Source of the DNA: Ramlibacter tataouinensis TTB310
GTDB taxonomy: Bacteria > Pseudomonadota > Gammaproteobacteria > Burkholderiales > Burkholderiaceae_C
Assembly (NCBI RefSeq): GCF_000215705.1
Contig: NC_015677.1
Span: forward strand, 1,686,001 to 1,750,000
DNA length: 64,000 bases
Direction: 5' to 3'
Positions 18,458 through 26,303 of the stretch are shown one piece after another. How positions within the stretch are numbered: position 1 is the first letter of the stretch; each line of letters begins with the position of its first letter. Made by a program: the position numbers and the translations under genes. Under the pieces are notes generated by a model, which was not told the origin of the DNA, made no database searches, and saw only the letters and a program-made list of their open reading frames with translations.

Positions 18458-19456
18458 ATGGACCATCGCCTAGCCCGGCGCGCCCTGCTGCGCGCAGCCG
18501 CCGCCGGTGCAGCGACCTCGCTCGCACCCTTCGCCCGCGCCCAGGATGGCGCCGCTGCCTGGCCCGCCCGGCCGGTGATGATGATCGTGCCATTCCCGGC
18601 CGGCGGCGGCACCGATGCCTTCGCGCGGCCGCTGTCGGCCCAGTTCTCCAAGCAGACCGGCCGCCAGCTGGTCATCGACAACAAGGGCGGCGCCGGCGGG
18701 ACGGTGGGCGCAGCGCTGGCGGCGCGCGCCACGCCGGACGGCTACAACCTGTTCATGGGCGCGGTGCACCACACCATCGCGCCGTCCATGTACCCCAAGC
18801 TGGAGTACGACCTGGAGAAGGACTTCGTGCCGCTGACCCTGGTGGCCAGCGTGCCGCAGGTGGTGGTGGTCAACCCGCGCCGCGTGGAGGCCGGCGACTT
18901 CAAGGCTTTCCGGGAGCTGGTGCGCAAAAGCCCGGGGCGCTTCAACTACGGCTCGGCCGGCAGCGGCACCTCGCACCACCTGGCCGGCGAGCTGTTCAAG
19001 CAGCAGACCAACACCTTCATCACCCACATCCCCTACCGCGGCGCCGGCCCGGCACTGCAGGACCTGATCGCCGGCAACGTGGACATGATGTTCGACGGCC
19101 TGGGTTCCTCGGCCGCGCACATCAAGGGCGGCCGGATCAAGGCGCTGATGGTCTCGGGCAGCAGGCGCAGCGCGGCCTTCCCGGACGTGCCCAGCGCCGC
19201 CGAGGTCGGCCTGCCGGACTACACCGTCACCACCTGGTACGGCCTGTGGGCGCCGCGCGGCACGCCGGCCGAGGTGCAGGCCCGCGTGGTCGACGAGGTG
19301 CGCAAGGCCATGGCCTCCGACGAGCTCAAGGCGGTCTGGGCCAACCAGGGCGCCGAGTTCCCCAACCTCACGCAGCAGCAATTCGCGAGCTTCGTCGGCA
19401 GCGAGATCAAGCGCTGGGCCGCGGTCGTCAAGGCCTCGGGCGCCAAGCTGGACTGA
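18458..19456 (+). CDS. Bug-type periplasmic binding protein (tripartite tricarboxylate transporter family)
   Basis: This 332-residue protein has a twin-arginine-like signal (RRALLRAAAAGA, ending near AQD at residue 28). The mature domain has the Bug hallmarks: PVMMIVPFPAGGGTDAFARP, VIDNKGGAGG, FNYGSAGSGTSHHLAGELF, DVPSAAEVG and TTWYGLWAPRGTP. These proteins bind carboxylates in the periplasm. In this operon malonate is the obvious candidate ligand (inference). No TctA/TctB membrane partners lie in the window. TCAGGAGG precedes the ATG. It sits between the decarboxylase and synthetase genes. Confidence 0.9.
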   Translation: MDHRLARRALLRAAAAGAATSLAPFARAQDGAAAWPARPVMMIVPFPAGGGTDAFARPLSAQFSKQTGRQLVIDNKGGAGGTVGAALAARATPDGYNLFMGAVHHTIAPSMYPKLEYDLEKDFVPLTLVASVPQVVVVNPRRVEAGDFKAFRELVRKSPGRFNYGSAGSGTSHHLAGELFKQQTNTFITHIPYRGAGPALQDLIAGNVDMMFDGLGSSAAHIKGGRIKALMVSGSRRSAAFPDVPSAAEVGLPDYTVTTWYGLWAPRGTPAEVQARVVDEVRKAMASDELKAVWANQGAEFPNLTQQQFASFVGSEIKRWAAVVKASGAKLD

Positions 19457-19463
19457 CCGGTAC

Positions 19464-20993
19464 ATGCACAACGACGACCAGAACCTGTTCTCCGCGCTGC
19501 GCGCGGCCCTCCCGGAGGACCTCTCCGGCATCGCGGTGGAAACCGACCAGGGCGCCACCTACTCCTGGCGCGACCTGGACCGCGCCACCGCCATGATCGC
19601 CAACCTGCTGCAGTCGCTGGAGCTGCCCGAGGGCGCGCGCATCGCCGTGCAGGTGGAGAAATCGGTCGAGGCGCTGATGCTGTACCTGGCGACGCTGCGC
19701 GCCGGCTACGTGTTCCTGCCGCTCAACACCGCCTACCAGAGCGCCGAGATCGAGTACTTCATCGCCAACGCCGAACCGGCGGTCGTCGTGTGCAGCCCGA
19801 AGAACTTCGGCTGGGTCAGCAAGATCGCCTTCCAGGCCGGCACGCGCAACGTCTTCACCCTGGGCGAGGACCGCAGCGGCACGCTGCTGGACCGCGCGGT
19901 GCACCACGGCGACGTGCACACGCCGGCCGTGCGCGGCCGCGACGACCTGGCCGCCATCCTCTACACCAGCGGCACCACCGGGCGCAGCAAGGGGGCCATG
20001 CTCACCCACGGCAACCTGCTGTCCAACGCGCAGGTGCTCAAGGACTACTGGGGTTGGCAGCCCGGCGACGTGCTGATCCACGCGCTGCCCATCTTCCACG
20101 TGCACGGCCTGTTCGTGGCCCTGCACGGCGCGCTGATCAACGGCAGCCCCATGCTGTGGCTGAACAAGTTCGACCCCCAGCGGGTGATCGCCTGGATGCC
20201 GCGCGCCACCGTGTTCATGGGGGTGCCCACGCTGTACACCCGCATGCTGGCCGAGCCGGCGCTGACGCGGGAGGCGGCGCGCCACATGCGCCTGTTCATC
20301 TCCGGCTCGGCGCCGCTGCTGATCGAGACCTTCAACGCCTGGCGCGAGCGCACCGGCCATACCATCCTGGAGCGCTACGGCATGAGCGAGACCGTCATGC
20401 TGACCTCCAACCCCTACCGGCCCGAGGAGGGACGCCGCGGCGGCACCGTGGGCTTCCCGCTGCCGGGCGTGGGCCTGCGCGTGGCGGGCGACGACGGGCG
20501 CGAGCTGCCTGCCGGCGAGATCGGCGGCATCCAGGTGCGCGGCCCCAACGTGTTCAAGGGCTACTGGCGCATGCCCGAGAAGACGGCCGAGGAGTTCACC
20601 GCCGACGGCTGGTTCAAGACGGGCGACGTGGGCAAGGTGGACGAGCGCGGCTACGTCACCATCGTGGGCCGCAGCAAGGACCTGATCATCAGCGGCGGCT
20701 ACAACGTCTACCCGGCCGAGATCGAGGGCTACATCAACGAGATGCCCGGCGTGGCCGAGAGCGCGCTGGTGGGCGTGCCGCACCCGGATTTCGGCGAGGT
20801 CGGCGTCGCCGTCGTGGTGCCCAAGCCGGGCGCACGGCTGGACGGCGAGGCCATCGTCGCCGCGCTCAAGGCGCAGCTGGCCAACTTCAAGATACCCAAG
20901 CGCTGCTTCGTGGTCGACGACCTGCCGCGCAACACCATGGGCAAGGTGCAGAAGAACCTGCTGCGCGACCAGCACAAGGCGCTGTTCGGCTGA
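19464..20993 (+). CDS. matB: Malonyl-CoA synthetase (malonate-CoA ligase)
   Basis: This 509-residue acyl-adenylate-forming enzyme makes malonyl-CoA from malonate, ATP and CoA. The AMP/P-loop motif YTSGTTGRSKGAML is near residue 172. ERYGMSETVML, the hinge GRSKDLIISGGYNVYPAEIE and the C-terminal catalytic Lys in NTMGKVQKN are intact. Overall sequence resembles MatB, and context (matR, matA) supports it over generic acyl-CoA ligases. It begins 7 bases after the Bug gene stop and is the last gene of the operon. Confidence 0.92.
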   Translation: MHNDDQNLFSALRAALPEDLSGIAVETDQGATYSWRDLDRATAMIANLLQSLELPEGARIAVQVEKSVEALMLYLATLRAGYVFLPLNTAYQSAEIEYFIANAEPAVVVCSPKNFGWVSKIAFQAGTRNVFTLGEDRSGTLLDRAVHHGDVHTPAVRGRDDLAAILYTSGTTGRSKGAMLTHGNLLSNAQVLKDYWGWQPGDVLIHALPIFHVHGLFVALHGALINGSPMLWLNKFDPQRVIAWMPRATVFMGVPTLYTRMLAEPALTREAARHMRLFISGSAPLLIETFNAWRERTGHTILERYGMSETVMLTSNPYRPEEGRRGGTVGFPLPGVGLRVAGDDGRELPAGEIGGIQVRGPNVFKGYWRMPEKTAEEFTADGWFKTGDVGKVDERGYVTIVGRSKDLIISGGYNVYPAEIEGYINEMPGVAESALVGVPHPDFGEVGVAVVVPKPGARLDGEAIVAALKAQLANFKIPKRCFVVDDLPRNTMGKVQKNLLRDQHKALFG

Positions 20994-21087
20994 TCAGGTG
21001 TTGCTCTTGCGATGCAGGGATGTACTCCTACAGCCCAGGTGCGCATTGCTGCTTAGAGTGGCGTCATACCAACTGAAGGAGAAACCC

Positions 21088-21402
21088 ATGTCCAAGCTGC
21101 TCGTTGCCCTCATGACCGCCGCCGTCCTGGCCGGCTGCGCCGGCATGCCCGGAGGCCAAGGCGGCCCCACCCGCACCGCGGGCCAGGCGGTCGACGACGC
21201 CACCATCGGCACCCGGCTGAAGGCCGCCTATGCCGGCGACCCCGAGCTGAGCGCGCTGAAGATCAACGTCGACACCACGCAGGGCGTGGTGCGGCTGCGC
21301 GGCGAGGTCAAGTCGGTCGCCCTGCGCCGCAAGGCGGAGGAGACCGCGCGCAAGATCGAGGGCGTGAAGTCCGTCGAGAACATGCTGATCGTCACCGGCT
21401 GA
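21088..21402 (+). CDS. BON-domain lipoprotein
   Basis: This 104-residue protein has a lipoprotein signal with the lipobox LAGC (C17), then a Gly-rich linker and one BON domain (residues about 40-104: AVDDATIGTRLKAAYAGD, VRLRGEVKSV, ARKIEGVKSVENML). BON proteins associate with the envelope and are often stress-induced; OsmY is the best known. AAGGAGAAA lies 6 bases before the ATG. It is monocistronic. Confidence 0.9.
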   Translation: MSKLLVALMTAAVLAGCAGMPGGQGGPTRTAGQAVDDATIGTRLKAAYAGDPELSALKINVDTTQGVVRLRGEVKSVALRRKAEETARKIEGVKSVENMLIVTG

Positions 21403-21409
21403 CCGGCTG

Positions 21410-21893
21410 ACCGGCTGCGCGGGCAGCACCAGCTGCACCCGCGTGCCGCGTCGCGGCGCGCCGGGTCAGCCCTGCCGCGCCGGCTGCCGGGTCTCGATCG
21501 CCTGGCGCATGCTGGCCGGGTCCACCGGCGCGCCACCGGGCGCCGCGGGTTGCGCGCCGGTGCTGAAGACCACCCGGCCCTGCCCCTCGGCCAGCACGAA
21601 CGAGCGCCAGCGGCGTTCGGCGGCCACGGCCCGCACCCGCGTCTCGAAGCGGTCCAGGCGCTGCTGCTCCAGCGAGTCCGCGTGCGACAGGGTCTCCAGC
21701 ACCGCCACGGTGGCCAGGAGATCGGATTCCACCGCGCTGCCGATGGACCGTGCCATGCCCAGGCGGCCTGCTGCATGTCCTGCTCGCGGCTGTGCATCTC
21801 CCGCAGCAGCGCGCCGACCGCCGCCAGCGCCAGCGGCAGCAGCCCGCCCACGGCCAGCACGAACAGCCGCCACCGCAGCGGGCGCGCGACCAT
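21410..21893 (-). pseudogene. Remnant of a membrane sensor histidine kinase
   Basis: An ATG at 21893, overlapping the GNAT stop as TGATG, opens a frame coding for basic residues, a transmembrane segment (RLFVLAVGGLLPLALAAVGA) and LLREMHSREQDMQQAA. At about 21761 one base appears to be missing. The next frame then continues sensibly with GMARSIGSAVESDLLATVAVL, split as GMARSIG and VESDLLATVAVL, up to QPARQG and a stop at 21466. After that stop the same frame reads RRGTRVQLVLPAQP, which resembles the end of a HATPase domain. So a sensor kinase seems to have lost its core by deletion as well as suffering a frameshift. Confidence 0.6.
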
Positions 21894-22357
21894 CAGGCCG
21901 GGTTGGCGGCGGCCGGCCGCACCACGTAGCGCACGAAGCCGTCGGCCTGCGCGAAGCGGTCGTACAGCGCGCGCGCCGCCGTGTCGTCGGGAGGGGCCGT
22001 CCAGTACAGCTGGGCCCAGCCCTCGGCCCGCATGGCGTTGCGCAGCCACTCGATCAACGCCGCGCCGATGCCGTGGCCGCGGGCCGACGGCAGCACGAAC
22101 AGGTCCTCCAGGTGGCACACGGGCTGGGCCTCCCAGGTGTTCTCGTGCACCACGCAGTTGGCGAAGCCATAGACCTGGCCGTCCACCTCGGCCACGATGC
22201 ACATCACGGCCGAATCCGGGTCCAGGATGCGCTTCCACGTGCGCTGGCTCACTTCCGGCGCCAGGCTCACGCCGCAGGAGACGCAATAGCCCTGCCACAG
22301 GCGCAGCCAGGCTGCTTCGTCGGAGGGCAGGGCGGAGCGGATCTGCAAAGGGGACAT
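21893..22357 (-). CDS. GNAT-family N-acetyltransferase
   Basis: This 154-residue acetyltransferase has the acetyl-CoA site visible as DLFVLPSARGHGIGAALIEWL (RGHGIG loop), preceded by a beta strand VYGFANCVVHEN and followed by AQLYWTAPPDDTAARALYDRF. The acceptor is unknown. An in-frame ATG at 22366 (adding MGR) is an alternative start; neither has a strong ribosome site. It lies 35 bases after the large FAD/Fe-S gene on the same strand and touches the decayed kinase gene downstream. Confidence 0.88.
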   Translation of the reverse strand: MSPLQIRSALPSDEAAWLRLWQGYCVSCGVSLAPEVSQRTWKRILDPDSAVMCIVAEVDGQVYGFANCVVHENTWEAQPVCHLEDLFVLPSARGHGIGAALIEWLRNAMRAEGWAQLYWTAPPDDTAARALYDRFAQADGFVRYVVRPAAANPA

Positions 22358-22392
22358 CCGCCCCATTGTGCCGCGCGGCAGCCGCAGGGCTT

Positions 22393-25300
22393 CTACGCCG
22401 GCGCCTGCAGCTGGGCCGCCAGCACCGCGGCCACGTGCCGGGCCTCGCGCTGCACGCCGTCGTGGATCTGGTGGCGGCAGCTGGTGCCGTCGGCCACCAC
22501 CACGGCATCGGCGGGCGCCTGGCGCAGCGCCGGCAGCAGGGACAGCTCGGCCATGCGCATGGACACATCGTAGTGGCCGGCCTCGTAGCCGAAGCTGCCG
22601 GCCATGCCGCAGCAGCTGCTCTCGATCAGCCGGGGCTGCACGCCGGGGATCAGCCGCAGCACCTCCAGCACCGGGGGCAGGGCGCCCAGGGCCTTCTGGT
22701 GGCAGTGGCCGTGCACCAGCACCGGCGCCTCCAGGGGCCGCAGCCGCCGCTGCAGGGCCTCGAGCCGGCCGGCCGCGGCCTCGCGCGCCAGGTACTCCTC
22801 CAGCAGCAGGGCCTGGCCGCCCACCGTGGCGGCCGTCTCGCCCAGGCCCAGCGACTGCAGCTCGTCGCGCAGCGTCAGCAGGCAGGACGGCTCCAGGCCG
22901 ACGATGGGGATGCCGCGCGAGGCGAAAGGCAGCAGGGCGTCGACCAGCTGCCGGCCCTTGGCCCGCGCCTCGTCCACCCGGCCGCTGGCCAGGTAGGTGC
23001 GGCCGCAGCACAGGTGGCCGCCGGCGCCGTCGGCGCGTGCCGCGACGTGCACCGTGCAGCCGGCCGCCTGCAGCACCGCCAGCGCGTCGCGGGCGTTCTC
23101 CGACTCGAAGAAGCCGTTGAAGGTGTCGACGAACAGCACCACCGGCTGCCGCGCGGCCATCACCTCGGCGGCCGTCGCGCCCGGCAGGCGGCCGCGGAAG
23201 AAGTGGTCGCGGCGCCAGCGCGGCAGGCTGCGCTTCGCGGACAGGCCCAGCAGCCGCTCGCCCAGGCGCGCCAGCAGCGGGCTGGCGTTGCGCAGGTTGA
23301 GCAGCGGCGCGAGCCGGCTGGCCCAGCGCGCGTACTCCGGCAGGCGGGCGATCAGGCGGTCCTTCAGCCGGTCGCCATGGCGGGCGCGCCAGTGGTGCAG
23401 GAACTCGATCTTCATGCGCGCCATGTCCACGCCGGTGGGGCAGTCGCGCTTGCAGCCCTTGCAGCTGACGCACAGGTCGAGCGCGTCGCGCACCGCCTGG
23501 CTCGCCAGACCTTCCGGCCCGAGCTGGCCCGACACGGCCAGCCGCAGGGTGTTGGCGCGCCCGCGCGTGAGGTGCTGCTCGTCCCGCGTGACGCGGTAGC
23601 TGGGGCACATGGTGCCGGCGTCGAACTTGCGGCAGTGGCCGTTGTTGTTGCACATCTCCACCGCCTTGGCGAAGCCCTGGGCGGGGTCGCCGCCGGTGCC
23701 GGGGGCGGTGGTCTTCTCGGTGATCGGGTCGTTCTGCACGTCCCACTCGCGCCAGTCCAGCGCGGTGCGCAAGGGGATGACGCGGTACCGGGGCGAGAAG
23801 CGCATCAGAGCGGTGTCGTCCATGGGCGGCGCATCCACGATGCGCCGCGGGCACAGCAGGCCCTGCGGGTCGAACAGCTCCTTGATGTCGCGGAAGGCCT
23901 CGGTGATCGCCGGGCCGAACTGCCAGGAGATCCATTCGCCGCGGCACAGGCCGTCGCCGTGCTCGCCGCTGTAGGCGCCGCGGTAGCGGCGCACCAGCGC
24001 CGACGCCTCCTCGGCGATGGCGCGCATGCGCGCCGCGCCGCCTTCCGGGCCGGCCGCGCGCATGTCCAGGATGGGCCGCACGTGCAGCGTGCCCACGGAG
24101 GCATGGGCATACCAGGTGCCGCGCGAGCCGTGCCGGCGGAACACCTGGGTCAGGGCGTCGGTGTACTCGGCCAGGTGCTCCAGCGGCACGGCGCAGTCCT
24201 CGATGAAGCTGACCGGCTTGCCGTCGCCGCGCAGGCTCATCATGATGTTCAGGCCCGCCTTGCGCACCTCCCACAGGTTCTTCTGCGCCGCCTCGTCCTC
24301 CAGCCGGACCACCGTGCCGGGCAGGCCCAGGTCGCCCATCAGCTCGACCAGGCGGTCCAGCAACGCCACCAGCCGGGCCCGGTCGCTGCCCGAGAACTCC
24401 ACCAGCAGCACCGCGTCGGGCTGGCCGATCACCGCGCCGCGGATCACCGGCGCGAACGCCGGGTTGCGCAGCGACAGCTCGATCATGGTGCGGTCGACCA
24501 GCTCGACCGCCGTCAGCAGGCCGTCCGCGCCCAGCTCGCGCACGATGTGCTGCGTGCTGTCCATGGCCTTGTAGAAGCTCTGGAAGTTCACCACCCCCAG
24601 CACCTTGCTGCGCGGCAGCGGCGCGAGCTTCAGGCTGAGGCTGCGGGTGAGGGCCAAGGTGCCCTCGCTGCCCACCAGCAGGTGCGCCAGGTTGACGCCG
24701 CCGTCTTCGGTGTAGGGCTTGGGGTTCTGGTTGCGGAAGACGTCCAGGTTGTAGCCGGCCACGCGGCGCAGCACCTTGGGCCAGCGCTCGTCGATCTCGG
24801 GCGCCAGGCGCTGGGCCAGCATGCGCACGCGCTCGCCGATCTCGCGTACCCGGCCGGTCGCTTCCTCGAAGCGGCCGAAGCGGTGCAGCTGACCGTCGGC
24901 GGTGTAGGCCTGCAGCCCCGCCACGTTGTGCACCATGTTGCCGTAGGCGATGCTGCGGCTGCCGCAGGAGTTGTTGCCGGCCATCCCGCCCAGCGTGGCC
25001 TGGGCGCTGGTGGACACATCCACCGGGTACCACAGGCCGTGGGCCTTGAGCTGCGCGTTCAGGTGGTCCAGCACCAGCCCGGGCTCGACCTCGCAGCTGC
25101 GCGCCTGCACGTCCAGCGACAGCACCTGGCGCAGGTGCTTGGAGCAGTCGATCACCAGGCCGGCGCCCACGGTCTGGCCGCACTGGCTGGTGCCGCCGCC
25201 GCGCGGCACGACGGGCACGCCCAGGCCGCGGCAGATGTCCAGCGCCAGGCGCAGGTCCTCGGCCTCGCGCGGCACGAACACGCCCACCGGCATCACCTGG

Positions 25301-25485
25301 TAGATGGACGCGTCGGTGGCGTAGCGGCCGCGGTCGGCCGGCGAGAACAGCACCTCGCCGCGGGTTTCGCTCGCCAGGCGCTGGGCCAGGCGGCCCGCGA
25401 CCTCGCTGCCGGTGGCGGCCGCGACGGTGTCGTAGGCGCCGGCGGCGGACTCGCGCGCCACCGACAGGGGCAGGGGCGCGTTCAT
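22393..25485 (-). CDS. Fused FAD/Fe-S dehydrogenase (D-2-hydroxyacid dehydrogenase, GlcD-GlcF-like)
   Basis: This 1030-residue protein combines three parts. The N-terminal PCMH FAD domain (about 40-260) has VPRGGGTSQCGQTVG and GGMAGNNSCGSRSIAYGNM. A 4Fe-4S ferredoxin-like region follows near residues 615-690, with GHCRKFDAGTMCPSY and CVSCKGCKRDCPTGVD. The C-terminal cysteine-rich CCG repeats have HLCCGRTYLASG and SSCCGMAGSFGYE. This order is that of single-chain D-lactate/glycolate-type dehydrogenases passing electrons to quinone. It overlaps its GntR regulator by 4 bases (ATGA) and faces the aminotransferase operon. It probably oxidises a 2-hydroxyacid linked to that pathway (inference). Confidence 0.9.
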   Translation of the reverse strand: MNAPLPLSVARESAAGAYDTVAAATGSEVAGRLAQRLASETRGEVLFSPADRGRYATDASIYQVMPVGVFVPREAEDLRLALDICRGLGVPVVPRGGGTSQCGQTVGAGLVIDCSKHLRQVLSLDVQARSCEVEPGLVLDHLNAQLKAHGLWYPVDVSTSAQATLGGMAGNNSCGSRSIAYGNMVHNVAGLQAYTADGQLHRFGRFEEATGRVREIGERVRMLAQRLAPEIDERWPKVLRRVAGYNLDVFRNQNPKPYTEDGGVNLAHLLVGSEGTLALTRSLSLKLAPLPRSKVLGVVNFQSFYKAMDSTQHIVRELGADGLLTAVELVDRTMIELSLRNPAFAPVIRGAVIGQPDAVLLVEFSGSDRARLVALLDRLVELMGDLGLPGTVVRLEDEAAQKNLWEVRKAGLNIMMSLRGDGKPVSFIEDCAVPLEHLAEYTDALTQVFRRHGSRGTWYAHASVGTLHVRPILDMRAAGPEGGAARMRAIAEEASALVRRYRGAYSGEHGDGLCRGEWISWQFGPAITEAFRDIKELFDPQGLLCPRRIVDAPPMDDTALMRFSPRYRVIPLRTALDWREWDVQNDPITEKTTAPGTGGDPAQGFAKAVEMCNNNGHCRKFDAGTMCPSYRVTRDEQHLTRGRANTLRLAVSGQLGPEGLASQAVRDALDLCVSCKGCKRDCPTGVDMARMKIEFLHHWRARHGDRLKDRLIARLPEYARWASRLAPLLNLRNASPLLARLGERLLGLSAKRSLPRWRRDHFFRGRLPGATAAEVMAARQPVVLFVDTFNGFFESENARDALAVLQAAGCTVHVAARADGAGGHLCCGRTYLASGRVDEARAKGRQLVDALLPFASRGIPIVGLEPSCLLTLRDELQSLGLGETAATVGGQALLLEEYLAREAAAGRLEALQRRLRPLEAPVLVHGHCHQKALGALPPVLEVLRLIPGVQPRLIESSCCGMAGSFGYEAGHYDVSMRMAELSLLPALRQAPADAVVVADGTSCRHQIHDGVQREARHVAAVLAAQLQAPA

Positions 25486-26177
25486 CGGTCCGCCTTTCCG
25501 GCCTCCCGGGCCGCCGCGTCGCGCAGCTGCTCCAGCACCACGTCGCGCTTGTTGTGCAGGTGGGCCACCAGCACGGCGCGCAGCGCGGCGCCGTCGCGGG
25601 CCTTCAGGGCTTCGATCATCTTGTCGTGTTCCTCGAGGGCGCGCTTCCACTTGGCGCCATCCTGGTTGGAGCGGAAACGCAGGGCCTGCAGGCGGGCGTT
25701 GACCTGGTTGTAGGTCTGCGTCAGCACCGGGTTCTTGGCCGCGGCGTTGATGGCGCGGTGGATGCGCGCGTTGAGCGCGTAGTAGGCGGACAGGTCGCCG
25801 CGGGTGTAGGCCGCCAGCATCTCGAAGTGCAGCGCCTGGACCTCGGCGAGTTCCTCTTCGGTGACGCGCAGCGCCGCCAGCTCGCCGGAAAATCCCTCCA
25901 GGGCCGCCATCAGCTCGAAGCTGTGGGCCACGTCCTCCTCGCGCAGGGTCACCGCCACCGCGCCGCGGTTGGGCACCAGTTCCACCAGGCCCTCGGCCGC
26001 CAGCATCTTGATGGCCTCGCGCAGCGGCGTGCGCGAGACCTGCAGCACCTCGGACAGCTCGCGTTCGTTGAGCTTGGCGCCGGGGGGGATCTGGCCCTCC
26101 ACCAGCATCTGCCGCAGGCGCCGCGCCACCTGGTCGTGCAGCGTCGCACCGGAGATGGAAATGATGTCCGCTGTCAT
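25482..26177 (-). CDS. GntR-family (FCD) transcriptional regulator
   Basis: This is a 231-residue regulator. The winged-helix domain is at residues 14-80 (LSEVLQVSRTPLREAIKML, then LVELVPNRGAVAV). The FCD ligand domain contains YYALNARIHRAINAAAKNPVL, shortened here to YYALNARIHRAI, with likely metal/ligand histidines. It is the first gene leftward from a divergent promoter region, and TTTTGTATGCAAAA palindromes overlap both promoters. It therefore probably represses itself plus the FAD/Fe-S dehydrogenase and the rightward operon. The inducer is unknown. Confidence 0.9.
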   Translation of the reverse strand: MTADIISISGATLHDQVARRLRQMLVEGQIPPGAKLNERELSEVLQVSRTPLREAIKMLAAEGLVELVPNRGAVAVTLREEDVAHSFELMAALEGFSGELAALRVTEEELAEVQALHFEMLAAYTRGDLSAYYALNARIHRAINAAAKNPVLTQTYNQVNARLQALRFRSNQDGAKWKRALEEHDKMIEALKARDGAALRAVLVAHLHNKRDVVLEQLRDAAAREAGKADR

Positions 26178-26184
26178 GGGCGGT

Positions 26185-26213
26185 ATTTTGTATGCAAAAA
26201 GACCGGCCGTCAA
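26185..26213 (-). promoter_or_regulatory. Leftward promoter with palindromic operator
   Basis: On the minus strand TTGACG (26213-26208) and CAAAAT (26190-26185) are spaced 17 bases apart. The palindrome TTTTGTATGCAAAA (26186-26199; 12 of 14 positions symmetric) covers the -10 box and part of the spacer. The geometry fits repression of the GntR-dehydrogenase transcript. Confidence 0.65.
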
Positions 26214-26248
26214 AAGCCAACGGCAGAGTAGCCCCGGAGGAAGCCTGC

Positions 26249-26277
26249 TTGACAAAGCGATTTTGTATGCAAAAAAT
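26249..26277 (+). promoter_or_regulatory. Rightward promoter with identical operator
   Basis: TTGACA (26249-26254) and AAAAAT (26272-26277) are 17 bases apart, and an exact second copy of TTTTGTATGCAAAA (26261-26274) lies between and over them. The two operators are 75 bp apart centre to centre, about seven helical turns, so they face the same side of the DNA. This promoter drives the aminotransferase operon. Confidence 0.7.
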
Positions 26278-26303
26278 GCCCCCGACCTCACTCCCCGTCC
26301 ACC

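Noticed and set aside
21893..25183. A 1096-codon minus-strand frame ending in the GNAT protein
   Set aside because: The sequence before the GNAT start is Arg/Ala/Gly-rich shadow of the FAD/Fe-S dehydrogenase, whose own frame shows all the motifs.
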